NCBI GenBank assembly: GCA_910588045.1
Contig: CAJUPS010000100.1
Span: 1 to 11,332 of the forward strand
Direction of reading: 5' to 3'
Length of the DNA: 11,332 bases
DNA from: an uncultured Oscillospiraceae bacterium
Lineage (GTDB): Bacteria; Bacillota; Clostridia; Oscillospirales; Oscillospiraceae
Shown in pieces: positions 4,730 to 11,332 of the stretch. Below the pieces are notes generated by a model that worked only from the letters and a program-made list of their open reading frames with translations, was not told the DNA's origin and made no database searches. The position numbers and the translations under genes are program-made. Numbering within the stretch: the stretch's first letter is position 1; each line of letters starts with the position of its first letter.

Positions 4730-5251
4730 CTACTCCTTCAGCAGCCCTCTCCTCTCCCTCCAATCCGGCAGAACACGCTCCACACACGCATAAAAATTTT
4801 TACTGTGGTCCTTGTGCCTGATGTGGGCCAGCTCATGGACGACCACATAGTCAATGGCCTCCTCCGGGTACTGCATCAGCCGCCAGGAAAAACAGATCCG
4901 ATTCTTCCCGGAGCAGCTTCCGAACCGCTTCCTCGCCCCGGTGATCGTGATTCCCGTGGGATAGAGCTCCATCATCCGGCTGTACTTCTCCACCTTCCCC
5001 GGCAGGACCTCCCTGGCCCGTCGGACCAGCGCCTCCCGCTCCTCCTCCGTAGGTTCCGGGTGACTCTCCCGCCGCCTTTGCTGAATGGCCTGGTGCTCCT
5101 CGATCCACGCCGCGTGGGCCGCAAGGAACTCGTCGATTCTCCTCTGCGCCAGCCGCAGAGGGGCTCTTACCACCACCCGTCCCTCCCGGGTGACCTCCAG
5201 CGCCATCGTCCGCCGCCGGGAGCGCACCAGCTCATATTCCGGAATACTCAT
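4730..5251 (-). CDS. YgjP-type (DUF45) zinc metallopeptidase
   Basis: The 173-aa protein fits the YgjP-like, SprT-related metallopeptidase family often annotated as M48 family; its natural substrate is unknown. The zinc-binding HELAH lies at residues 139-143, followed by HKDHSKNF (146-153), where His149 is the probable third ligand. The N-terminal third has the RSRRRTMALEV strand typical of the family, and RKRFGSCS (107-114) precedes the catalytic helix. It is shorter than the usual 220-240 aa, mainly through a compact N-terminal region. A GTG at 5257 is in frame, but GGAG is only 1 bp from it and 7 bp from the ATG at 5251, so I prefer the latter. No signal peptide is seen, so it should be cytosolic. 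It stands alone between the sugar operon and the duplicated cassette, on the same strand as the toxins, with no visible terminator behind it. Confidence 0.85.
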   Translation of the reverse strand: MSIPEYELVRSRRRTMALEVTREGRVVVRAPLRLAQRRIDEFLAAHAAWIEEHQAIQQRRRESHPEPTEEEREALVRRAREVLPGKVEKYSRMMELYPTGITITGARKRFGSCSGKNRICFSWRLMQYPEEAIDYVVVHELAHIRHKDHSKNFYACVERVLPDWRERRGLLKE

Positions 5252-5341
5252 AACCACTCTCCGATCAAAACCGTAGTATCGTCACCGGGCGCAAATCCAG
5301 GTATAGCAGCATCCTTAGGCCCGCGCTAAAGTTCTTTTTGG

Positions 5342-5365
5342 TACTTTTTCTTTCAAGAAAAAGTA
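5342..5365. repeat. AT-rich palindrome directly after the transporter stop codon
   Basis: TACTTTTTCTT (5342-5352) and AAGAAAAAGTA (5355-5365) form an 11-bp perfect inverted repeat abutting the stop codon of the symporter (5366-5368). It may mark the 3' end of the sugar operon, but it is AT-rich and not followed by a T-run on the minus strand. The TACTTTT/AAAAGTA core also occurs in the palindrome at 6823-6850, on the other side of the symporter gene. Nothing else is seen in 5252-5341. Confidence 0.6.
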
Positions 5366-6739
5366 TCACTGGATGTCTCCCCGCCTTTTCAAGTGCTTGA
5401 CGATTTCCCCATACATCTCCTCGTCGATTTTATACTTTTTCAGATACACGACATACCCCAGCGCAATGGACAGCAGCGGCAGGACCATCATGGCCGCCTT
5501 CATCATCAGCAGCCCCTGTGCGGACACGTCCGCGGCGCTTTCCGCCCGGTTGATTCCGGAGACGATCAGCGTCAGCGTGACCACCCCGGTTGCCATTGCC
5601 GCCCCCAGCTTGTTGATCAGCGGCTGGATGGAGAAGGTGATGGAGTCGTTCCGCTTCCCCAGCTTCCACTGTCCGTACTCCACCGTATCCGCCAGGAACA
5701 TGAGCATCAGCGTCTGAATAAACGCCTGTCCCACGAACAGGAGCACCCCCGCCACGGCGATAGGGATCATATTCATCGGCGCGAAGAAAAACACCACATA
5801 CCCCGCCACCACCAGCGCCGTCGCCAGGGAGTACAGCTTCTTCCTGCTCATTCTCGCTGCAATTTTGGGAAAGACCGCCAGCGCGGCCAGCTGGCTGATC
5901 CCCAGCACCCCGGCGAACACGGAGTACATCGTCTCATCCCCATAGGCGTATTTGAAGTAGTAGGTCCCAAAGCTGGTGGTCGTGCAGTACCCCACCATGA
6001 ACAGGGCCATGCTCAGCGTGGTCCACATCAGCTGATCGTTCCCGAACAGAACCTTGACCATTCCCCGCAGGGAGGTATTCTCCTCCTCCTTGAAGCTCCT
6101 GGTCTCCTTCACGCCGAACACGGTGACCATCTGGAAGCCCACCATAATGACGCATACCGCCGCCGCCATCGTCAACCAGGCCCGCTGCCCGTTCCCGCCG
6201 AAGGCGTCCGTCAGCGCACCCGTGACGGGCAGGATGCCCACCACCACGGCGTACATCCCCACGTTGGCGCAGATTCTGGCGAAGGCGCCCATGCTCTCCC
6301 GCTGTCTCTGGTCCACGCTCAGCGCCGGAAGCTGGGTCCAGTAGGCAATGTCGTTGACCCCGTAGAAGATGTCCCAGAGGATATAGCTCGCCGCGAATAC
6401 GGCCACATAGGCCCCACCGGTCAGAGGCAAATCGGCGAACATCATCAGCATACACACGGAGCTGACCACCGCACCGATGACCATCCAGGGCTTGAATTTT
6501 CCCCACCGGGTGTGGGTGTTATCAATAATCACCCCGGTGATCGGGTCATTAAAGGCGTCCAGGATGCGCAGTACGGTCAGCACTCCGCCCACCAGGGCCA
6601 GCATGTTATCATCCAGGTTTTTGATCTCCGTCAGGAAGAAGAGGAGGTACATGCTCTCCATGGAGTAGAACATGTCCCTTCCGATGGTGCCCAGACCAAA
6701 ACAATACTTATTTCTTTTATCCAGGTTTTGATTCTTCAT
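5366..6739 (-). CDS. GPH-family sugar:cation symporter (MelB-like MFS)
   Basis: The 457-aa protein is an inner-membrane transporter of the glycoside-pentoside-hexuronide:cation symporter family. Hydrophobic segments fit twelve helices. The first cytoplasmic loop carries the family signature DNTHTRWGKFKPW (about residues 73-85). DAFND at 61-65 places Asp61, Asn64 and Asp65 where MelB has its Na+/H+ site (D55, N58, D59), so cation coupling is probably retained. A further acidic residue in NDIAYW is near the position of MelB Asp124. A polar C-terminal tail of about 25 residues follows the last helix. AAGGA lies about 8 bp before the ATG. It is the third gene of the operon with the two glycosidases, though 243 bp of palindrome-rich DNA separates it from the GH13 gene. 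The substrate is inferred to be an unphosphorylated glucoside or oligosaccharide. Confidence 0.9.
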   Translation of the reverse strand: MKNQNLDKRNKYCFGLGTIGRDMFYSMESMYLLFFLTEIKNLDDNMLALVGGVLTVLRILDAFNDPITGVIIDNTHTRWGKFKPWMVIGAVVSSVCMLMMFADLPLTGGAYVAVFAASYILWDIFYGVNDIAYWTQLPALSVDQRQRESMGAFARICANVGMYAVVVGILPVTGALTDAFGGNGQRAWLTMAAAVCVIMVGFQMVTVFGVKETRSFKEEENTSLRGMVKVLFGNDQLMWTTLSMALFMVGYCTTTSFGTYYFKYAYGDETMYSVFAGVLGISQLAALAVFPKIAARMSRKKLYSLATALVVAGYVVFFFAPMNMIPIAVAGVLLFVGQAFIQTLMLMFLADTVEYGQWKLGKRNDSITFSIQPLINKLGAAMATGVVTLTLIVSGINRAESAADVSAQGLLMMKAAMMVLPLLSIALGYVVYLKKYKIDEEMYGEIVKHLKRRGDIQ

Positions 6740-6754
6740 CGTGGTTTTCCTTCT

Positions 6755-6771
6755 GCGGCGCTGTGCGCCGC
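6755..6771. repeat. GC-rich hairpin upstream of the transporter gene
   Basis: GCGGCGC (6755-6761) and GCGCCGC (6765-6771) form a 7-bp stem with a TGT loop. It lies about 15 bp upstream of the symporter start, touching the ribosome binding region, so in the mRNA it could influence translation of the transporter relative to the hydrolases. Confidence 0.5.
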
Positions 6772-6822
6772 CCCACTTTCTTCTCGTCTCAGCCCGGGAC
6801 CTACGCGGCCCCGGACTCCGCG

Positions 6823-6911
6823 CCTACTTTTGCCACGCGGCAAAAGTAGGCAAAAACGCGCTTAAACCTGCGGTTTAAGAATCCCTTTGGGGCATCGCCC
6901 GCAGGGGCGAT
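6823..6911. repeat. cluster of three palindromes (REP-like)
   Basis: Three perfect hairpins in a row: CCTACTTTTGCC (6823-6834) with its complement (6839-6850) and a 4-nt loop; CTTAAACC (6861-6868) with GGTTTAAG (6872-6879); ATCGCCC (6894-6900) with GGGCGAT (6905-6911). They fill most of the 243-bp gap between the GH13 gene and the symporter gene. Arrays like this resemble intergenic REP/BIME-type repeats, which often lie between operon genes and protect upstream mRNA. Being repeated elsewhere in the genome cannot be tested here. Confidence 0.65.
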
Positions 6912-6982
6912 ACCCTATGACGGGGGGTTATTTTTTTGCGCCCGAGGCACAGTCTGGCCGGTCTAAACTGACTGCCGTCCGC

Positions 6983-8680
6983 TTACCGGTCTTCTGCGTC
7001 TCCTTCAGCGTGGTCATCGATAGCCCCTACCGTCTCAGACCGCGGCCCTCCCGGGGTGCTGGAGGGGGAGGCGGTCTGCTTCAAAATCACTGCTTCCCAG
7101 GCCGACAGTGCCCCATCAAAGCTGTCCCTGCCGTAGTTGGACCGTATCACTTCTCCCCGGTGGGAGACATGGGCGGGCTTGTCGCTGAAATTGAGCACGA
7201 CCGCAATCCTTTCCTCGCCCAATACCCTCTGATAAGCGAAAACCTGTTTCCCCGCCTCCAGCGGGACAAACTCGCCCCTTCTCAGGACCTCGCTCCCGTT
7301 CCGCAGCGCCATCAGGTCCCTGTACCAGTGCAGTATGGAGTCCCTGTCCTCCTCCTGCTGCGCCAGATTGATCGTCTCAGAATTGTGGTTGATCCCCAGC
7401 CAGGGCCTCCCGTCGGTAAAGCCCGCCCCGGTTGCCCCGCTCCACTGAAACGGCGTCCGGGCGTTGTCCCTGCTGGTCTTGGCGATGATCTTCCACCGCA
7501 GCTTCCAGGGAAGATGGAACCGCCGCAGCACCTTCTCCACGTTTTTACTCTCCACGTCGTTGAGCTGCCTCATCCGGGTAAAATCGAAATTCAACATTCC
7601 GATCTCCTCCCCCTGGTAGAGAAACGGCGTCCCCCGCATGGTCAGCAGCAGCGTCCCCAGCAGCTTTCCGCTCTCCTTCCAGTAAGCCTCGCTGCCGAAT
7701 CTGGAGATGGACCTGGGCTGGTCGTGGTTTTCCAGGTAGATGGTGTTCCACTCCAACTCCTTCTGCCATTTCACCAGGCAGTCAAACAGCCGCTTCGGCT
7801 GAAACCTCCGCTTAAACCACTTGAGAAAATACTGGTCGCACTCCATGTGCTCGAAGGAGAACACCATGTTCAGCTCCCCCCGGTCCCGGCCGCACAGATC
7901 CCGGGCCTGTTCCGGCGTCACGAACACCGTCTCCCCCACCGTAAACGCCCCGTACTCGTCCAGGACCTCCCGCAGCTGCCGGAGGATCTCATGGGTGCCC
8001 TCCAGCGACAGGTAGTGCTCACTGCCCGTCAGCGCCAGCTTCCTTCGGGAGCTGGCCAGACTGTCCTTCCACAGGATGTTGATGACGTCGCACCGGAAGC
8101 CCGCCACGCCCTTCCGCAGCCAGAACCGGAGAATATCCTTGACCTCCTCCAGCACCGCCGGGTTGTGGTAGTTGAGGTCCGCCTGACTCTTCGCGAACAG
8201 GTGCAGATAGTATTCGCACCGCTCCGGGTCGAACTCCCAGCAGTCCTCCCCGAAAAACCCCGTCCAGTTGTTGGGCAGACCTCCGTCGCCCTCCCCGTGC
8301 CTCCAGTAGTAGTAGTCCGCGTACTCGCTGGTCCTGTCCCGGCTCTGCCGGAACCAGTAGTGGTCGGTGGACGTGTGGTTGATGACCAGATCCATGATGA
8401 TCCGGATGCCCCGTCTTCCGGCCTCCTCGATGAGCCGCTCCATGTCCTCCATGGTGCCGTACTCCGGGTTGATCTCCCGATAGTCGCTGATGTCGTACCC
8501 GTTGTCCGCATTGGGGGACTTATACACCGGACTGAGCCAGATGGCCCCCACGCCCAGCGCCTGCAAATAGTCCAGCCTGCTGATGATTCCCGGCAGGTCC
8601 CCGATGCCGTCCCCGTTGGAGTCCTGGAAGCTGCGGGGGTAGATCTGGTAGATGACCGCGTCCCTCCACCACTCCATCAT
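6983..8680 (-). CDS. GH13 alpha-glucosidase, oligo-1,6-glucosidase type
   Basis: The 565-aa cytosolic enzyme belongs to glycoside hydrolase family 13, most like subfamily 31 (oligo-1,6-glucosidase, trehalose-6-phosphate hydrolase and related alpha-glucosidases). Conserved regions are DLVINH (97-102), QADLNYHNP (166-174), GFRCDV (194-199) with nucleophile Asp198, VGE (248-250) with acid/base Glu250, and ENHD (317-320) with transition-state Asp320. SRDNARTPFQW (403-413) is the usual GH13_31 motif. Val199 directly follows the nucleophile; in this subfamily Val there goes with alpha-1,6 preference and Ala or Thr with alpha-1,4. An open frame extends upstream, but the ATG at 8680, with GGAGG a few bp before it, overlaps the GH1 stop by 4 bp (ATGA) and begins the typical MEWWRDAVIYQIYPRSF. 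The last 30 residues (about 535-565) are a polar Ser/Pro/Asp-rich tail beyond the usual family end. Confidence 0.92.
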   Translation of the reverse strand: MMEWWRDAVIYQIYPRSFQDSNGDGIGDLPGIISRLDYLQALGVGAIWLSPVYKSPNADNGYDISDYREINPEYGTMEDMERLIEEAGRRGIRIIMDLVINHTSTDHYWFRQSRDRTSEYADYYYWRHGEGDGGLPNNWTGFFGEDCWEFDPERCEYYLHLFAKSQADLNYHNPAVLEEVKDILRFWLRKGVAGFRCDVINILWKDSLASSRRKLALTGSEHYLSLEGTHEILRQLREVLDEYGAFTVGETVFVTPEQARDLCGRDRGELNMVFSFEHMECDQYFLKWFKRRFQPKRLFDCLVKWQKELEWNTIYLENHDQPRSISRFGSEAYWKESGKLLGTLLLTMRGTPFLYQGEEIGMLNFDFTRMRQLNDVESKNVEKVLRRFHLPWKLRWKIIAKTSRDNARTPFQWSGATGAGFTDGRPWLGINHNSETINLAQQEEDRDSILHWYRDLMALRNGSEVLRRGEFVPLEAGKQVFAYQRVLGEERIAVVLNFSDKPAHVSHRGEVIRSNYGRDSFDGALSAWEAVILKQTASPSSTPGGPRSETVGAIDDHAEGDAEDR

Positions 8681-9966
8681 GTCTCCTCCCCGTCGGTGGG
8701 ATACGCGCAGAACTCCCGCCACAGCGCCTCGCTGACGCCCCGCTCCTCGATGACCCTCTGATAGAACCGCCCGCTGCGCTTCACCGTCCGCCGCTGGCTC
8801 TCGTAGTCCACATGCACCAGCCCGAACCGGGCGGCGTTGCCCTCCACCCACTCCCAGTTGTCGCAGAAGCACCAGTGGTAGTAACGCTCCACCGGCAGCC
8901 CGCTCTCGCACAGGACCTTGAGATGCTCCGCAATATACCGCGCCCGGAAGGCGTCCGTGTTGTCGCACACGCCGTTCTCCGTAATATAGATGGGCCTCTG
9001 CACCAGCTCGTACATCTTCCGGCAGACCGCCTCGATCCCCTCTGGGTAGATTTCCCACCCCAGGTCGTTGACCGGCCGCCCCTCGGCCACGCCGTCCGCC
9101 GGGCCGCTGACGGTGGACCGGGTGTAGTAGTTGACCCCCAGAAAGTCGCAGTACCGCCCCGGCACGATGGAGGGGTGCTTCCCGATGGGAAACGCCGTCC
9201 GCCCCATACACATCGCCCTGGTCAAGCTCCCCTGGAACAGCTGCTCCACCCTGGACGCCCAGAACCTGTGCAGCGGGTTCTCCTGGTCCTTCGGCGCGAA
9301 CACCCGCAGGTGGTTGGCAAATCCCACCCTGGTGTCCCCAAAGCCCATCTGCAATCTGGTTTTCCGAATCAGCCCATACGCCTCGATATGGGCCGCAGCC
9401 ATGTTGGTCATCACCCGGCTCATCTCCAGGAAGCTCTTCCGCCCCGGGGGCCAGGTTCCCTCAAAATACCCGTTGAAGGCGTATACGTTGGGCTCGTTGA
9501 TGGTAACATACTCGCTGACCAGATCCCCCAGGCACTCCACCATTTTCCGCACATACCGGAGATAATAGGTGATGTTGTCCCTTACGGAGAACCCGCCCCT
9601 CTCCTCCAGCCACAGCGGGTTGCTGAAGTGGTGGAGCGTCAGCAGCACCGGAATCCCGGCGTCCCGTAGTGCCTGGATTTCCTCCCGGTATCTGGCAATG
9701 GCTTTTTCATCAAAAAAGCCGTCCGCAGGTTCCACCCTGCTCCACTCCACGCCCATCCGGTAGCACTGGATCCCGATTTCCCTCATGAGCGCCAGATCCT
9801 CTCTCCACCGCTCCCAGTGCTCCGTCGCCACCGAGGGATCGGCGTCATCCTTGATGTATCCCTGCCGATACCAGTCATACCAGTTGTTATTCTGATCTCC
9901 GCCCTCAATCTGCGTCGCGGCGGCCGCGGCCCCCAGCAGCAGGTTGTCCTTCAGTTGAAACTCCAT
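8677..9966 (-). CDS. GH1 beta-glycosidase
   Basis: The 429-aa cytosolic enzyme belongs to glycoside hydrolase family 1. Acid/base Glu158 is in TINEPN (155-160) and nucleophile Glu330 in YITENG (327-332). The substrate-binding Gln19 is in ATQIEGG, His112 in LHHFSNP, and the C-terminal WCFCDNWEW supplies the Glu and Trp that contact the glycone in enzymes acting on free glycosides. The Ser/Lys/Tyr phosphate-binding motif of 6-phospho-beta-glucosidases is not apparent, which fits a symporter rather than a PTS. It is somewhat shorter than the usual 445-480 aa. AGGAG at 9972-9976 (minus strand) fixes the ATG at 9966. First gene of the operon, translationally coupled by a 4-bp overlap to the GH13 gene. 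Glucoside, galactoside or fucoside specificity cannot be told apart here. Confidence 0.93.
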   Translation of the reverse strand: MEFQLKDNLLLGAAAAATQIEGGDQNNNWYDWYRQGYIKDDADPSVATEHWERWREDLALMREIGIQCYRMGVEWSRVEPADGFFDEKAIARYREEIQALRDAGIPVLLTLHHFSNPLWLEERGGFSVRDNITYYLRYVRKMVECLGDLVSEYVTINEPNVYAFNGYFEGTWPPGRKSFLEMSRVMTNMAAAHIEAYGLIRKTRLQMGFGDTRVGFANHLRVFAPKDQENPLHRFWASRVEQLFQGSLTRAMCMGRTAFPIGKHPSIVPGRYCDFLGVNYYTRSTVSGPADGVAEGRPVNDLGWEIYPEGIEAVCRKMYELVQRPIYITENGVCDNTDAFRARYIAEHLKVLCESGLPVERYYHWCFCDNWEWVEGNAARFGLVHVDYESQRRTVKRSGRFYQRVIEERGVSEALWREFCAYPTDGEET

Positions 9967-9979
9967 AGAAACTCCTCTC

Positions 9980-9998
9980 CCCGGCGCATTTCGCCGGG
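9980..9998 (-). promoter_or_regulatory. leader hairpin of the sugar operon
   Basis: CCCGGCG (9980-9986) pairs with CGCCGGG (9992-9998) around a 5-nt loop, between the predicted transcription start near 10022 and the ribosome binding site of the GH1 gene. It may stabilise the 5' end of the mRNA. No catabolite-response element or LacI-type operator could be picked out with confidence. Confidence 0.45.
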
Positions 9999-10028
9999 CC
10001 GCTCAATATTCCATAGTAATTATTTCCT

Positions 10029-10057
10029 ATTGTACGCCCAATCAAGGATTTTTTCAA
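10029..10057 (-). promoter_or_regulatory. promoter of the GH1-GH13-GPH operon
   Basis: On the minus strand TTGAAA (10057-10052) and TACAAT (10034-10029) are separated by 17 bp, each matching consensus at five (-10) or four (-35) of six positions. Transcription would start near 10022, giving a leader of about 56 nt to the GH1 start. Confidence 0.7.
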
Positions 10058-10100
10058 CTGAATCTTTTCTTAACAATCCGCGTTTCCCGGGATGCTGTAC

Positions 10101-10239
10101 TATCGCAATCTTAACATTGCTGACAACAGCCCTGTAGGGGCGCACACTGTGCGCCCGTTTTTAACGGAAGCTGCGTGGTATTGTGTGGGCGCACACTGTG
10201 CGCCCCTACGGGCTGTTACGAATTTTGAAGATTGCTATA
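10101..10239. mobile_element. MITE-like palindromic element
   Basis: The outer ends TATCGCAATCTT (10101-10112) and 10228-10239 are inverted repeats with one mismatch. Inside, arms 10125-10156 and 10187-10217 are inverted repeats over about 31 bp with one indel and small mismatch at the centre. Each arm itself contains the near-palindrome GGGCGCACA-C-TGTGCGCCC (10138-10156 and 10187-10205). There is no coding capacity. The layout suggests a non-autonomous transposable element or dispersed repeat inserted between the divergent sugar operon and integrase. No clear target-site duplication was found. Confidence 0.65.
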
Positions 10240-10287
10240 AATTTTTTGAAACGGTTGCCCTCTTTACTGCAACTTTCCCCTCCTTTG

Positions 10288-10307
10288 TGTGAAAATATAG
10301 TATCACA
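10288..10307 (+). promoter_or_regulatory. weak promoter and dyad upstream of the integrase
   Basis: TATAGT at 10296-10301 can serve as a -10 for the integrase, but no good -35 lies 17 bp upstream. It is enclosed by TGTGA (10288-10292) and TCACA (10303-10307), a dyad with a 10-bp centre that could bind a repressor. The spacing is wrong for a CRP site. Confidence 0.35.
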
Positions 10308-10324
10308 TATAGGGAGGATTTTTT

Positions 10325-11149
10325 ATGAACATCACAGAGTTGCAAAGATTTTCTGCCCAGCTGACCTCGGAGGGCCGCAGCAGGGGGACCATCGAAAAGT
10401 ACCTCCGGGACGTGCGGGCTTTCGCCGCATGGCTGAATGATCTTGGACTGGAGGAGGCCGCCGGTTGGCGGGAGTACCTGGTTGAAAGGGGCTATGCGGC
10501 GGTGACGGTCAACTCTATGCTCTCGGCAGTCAATCGGTTTCTCAAGTTCCTGGGGCGGGAGGATTGCAAGATCAAGTTCCTCCGCGTCCAGCGGAAGGCG
10601 TTCCGGGAGGAGAGCCGGGAGCTGACGAAGGCGGAATATCAGCGGCTCTTGGACGTCGCCCGGGAGACGGGGCAGGAGCGGTTGGAGCTTCTGATGGAAA
10701 CCATCTGCGCAACGGGAATCCGGGTTTCAGAAGTCCGCTATATCACGGTAGAAGCGGCGAACCGGGCGGGGACGGACATCCGGCTCAAAGGCAAAATCCG
10801 GGATATTTTAATTCCCAACAAGCTCCGCCGGAAACTCCTCAAATACGCCAGGAAAAACAAAATCGCCTCCGGGGAGATTTTTCTCACCGGAAGCGGAAAG
10901 TCTTTGTCTCGCGGCCAAATCTGGCGGGAAATGAAAGCTATCTGCAAGAAAGCAGGCGTGGAGGAAAGCAAGGTGTTTCCCCACAACCTGCGGCACTTAT
11001 TCGCTACCACTTTTTATAAGGTTTGCAAGGACATCGTAAAACTGGCGGACGTGCTGGGGCACTCCTCTATCAACACTACCCGGATTTATCTGATGACCTC
11101 TGGGGCAGAACATGCAAGACAGTTGGAAAAGTTGGGGCTCGTCACGTGA
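10325..11149 (+). CDS. tyrosine recombinase / integrase (XerC/D-like)
   Basis: The 274-aa protein has an N-terminal SAM-like core-binding domain at about residues 1-85 (SRGTIEKYLRDVRAF) and a C-terminal catalytic domain from about 100. Catalytic residues are visible: Arg133 in ATGIRVSE, Lys155 in RLKGK, His220 and Arg223 in HNLRH, His246 in LGHSSINTT, and nucleophile Tyr255 in TRIYL. It cuts and rejoins DNA by a 3'-phosphotyrosine intermediate. The length is near that of XerC/XerD and lacks the arm-binding domain of phage integrases. GGGAGGA about 6 bp upstream sets the ATG. No element genes or excisionase flank it in this window, so it may be a solitary integron-like or domesticated enzyme, or the edge of a mobile element continuing to the right. 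Confidence 0.92.
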   Translation: MNITELQRFSAQLTSEGRSRGTIEKYLRDVRAFAAWLNDLGLEEAAGWREYLVERGYAAVTVNSMLSAVNRFLKFLGREDCKIKFLRVQRKAFREESRELTKAEYQRLLDVARETGQERLELLMETICATGIRVSEVRYITVEAANRAGTDIRLKGKIRDILIPNKLRRKLLKYARKNKIASGEIFLTGSGKSLSRGQIWREMKAICKKAGVEESKVFPHNLRHLFATTFYKVCKDIVKLADVLGHSSINTTRIYLMTSGAEHARQLEKLGLVT

Positions 11150-11162
11150 CTTTCGTCATGTT

Positions 11163-11182
11163 GACAAAATGTTTATTTTGTC
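11163..11182. repeat. AT-rich inverted repeat after the integrase
   Basis: GACAAAAT (11163-11170) and ATTTTGTC (11175-11182) flank a 4-bp centre, 13 bp after the integrase stop. It is not followed by a T-run. The position and symmetry would suit either a 3' mRNA hairpin or a recombinase core site. Confidence 0.45.
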
Positions 11183-11277
11183 CGGTTACCATACATAATG
11201 GGTCTGAAATTATTATAGCACAACCTTCTCAAAAGGGAAGATAGTTTTTCAAAATCAGCGGTTTAACGAAAAATGGA

Positions 11278-11330
11278 CATGAAAATCCCAGGACTGTAAA
11301 AAGGTTTTTTCGCAGTCCTTAGTTTTCATG
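11278..11330. repeat. two-part inverted repeat at the window end
   Basis: CATGAAAA (11278-11285) and AGGACTG (11290-11296) are repeated in inverted order as CAGTCCT (11313-11319) and TTTTCATG (11323-11330), with short unequal spacers and a central GG-T6 tract. It could be a terminator, a terminal repeat or a recombination site. The window stops 2 bp after it, so its right-hand context cannot be seen. Confidence 0.6.
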
Positions 11331-11332
11331 CT

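Noticed and set aside
6887..8761. Long plus-strand open frame opposite the GH13 gene
   Set aside because: Antisense shadow of a high-GC gene with Pro/Arg/His-rich, non-domain-like translation.
8681..9211. Upstream extension of the GH13 frame to 742 aa
   Set aside because: This part overlaps the GH1 gene in another frame and has no family similarity; the conserved GH13 start is at 8680.
10288..10307. CRP-type site before the integrase
   Set aside because: TGTGA and TCACA are separated by 10 bp rather than 6.

Overview
The window looks like the chromosome of a moderately GC-rich, gut-type member of the Clostridia, most likely an Oscillospiraceae relative. This is inferred from strong AGGAGG-type ribosome binding sites, TTGACA/TATAAT promoters, a CmpB-type membrane protein, a GPH sugar symporter and many GC-rich palindromic repeats. 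No rRNA, tRNA or CRISPR array was seen.

Layout. 1-1777: a CmpB-like membrane protein and an Mrp/NBP35 Fe-S carrier ATPase on the plus strand, closed by a perfect 15-bp hairpin shared with a convergent gene. 1801-2778 (minus): a membrane-anchored protein of unknown function. 2990-3804 (plus): an AT-richer insert holding a promoter, an operator-like array of CGTGAAA half-sites, an unknown 134-aa protein and a small membrane protein with a zinc ribbon. 4009-4713: two nearly identical ~345-bp cassettes in tandem. 4730-5251 (minus): a YgjP-type metallopeptidase. 5366-10057 (minus): a sugar-utilisation operon of GH1 beta-glycosidase, GH13 oligo-1,6-glucosidase and GPH symporter, driven from a promoter at 10029-10057. 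10101-10239: a MITE-like palindromic element. 10325-11149 (plus): a tyrosine recombinase, followed by AT-rich DNA with two inverted repeats.

The most striking object is the tandem cassette at 4009-4713. Each copy has a perfect consensus promoter (TTGACA-N17-TATAAT) on each strand, the two facing each other about 320 bp apart, and an intrinsic terminator for each strand lying against the promoter of the opposite strand. The minus transcript carries a strong Shine-Dalgarno site and a 28-codon ORF for a peptide with a basic N-terminus and one hydrophobic helix. The plus transcript has no credible ORF and is complementary to almost the whole minus transcript. This is the organisation expected of a type I toxin-antitoxin locus, present as a recent duplication like the tandem ldr and ibs loci of E. 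coli. I do not recognise the peptide family.

How the genes work together. The GH1 and GH13 genes overlap by 4 bp, and with the GPH symporter they form a plausible route for cation-coupled uptake and cytosolic hydrolysis of unphosphorylated alpha- and beta-glucosides. The AT-rich insert, the duplicated cassette, the palindromic repeats and the lone integrase suggest that accessory DNA has accumulated around otherwise ordinary chromosomal genes.
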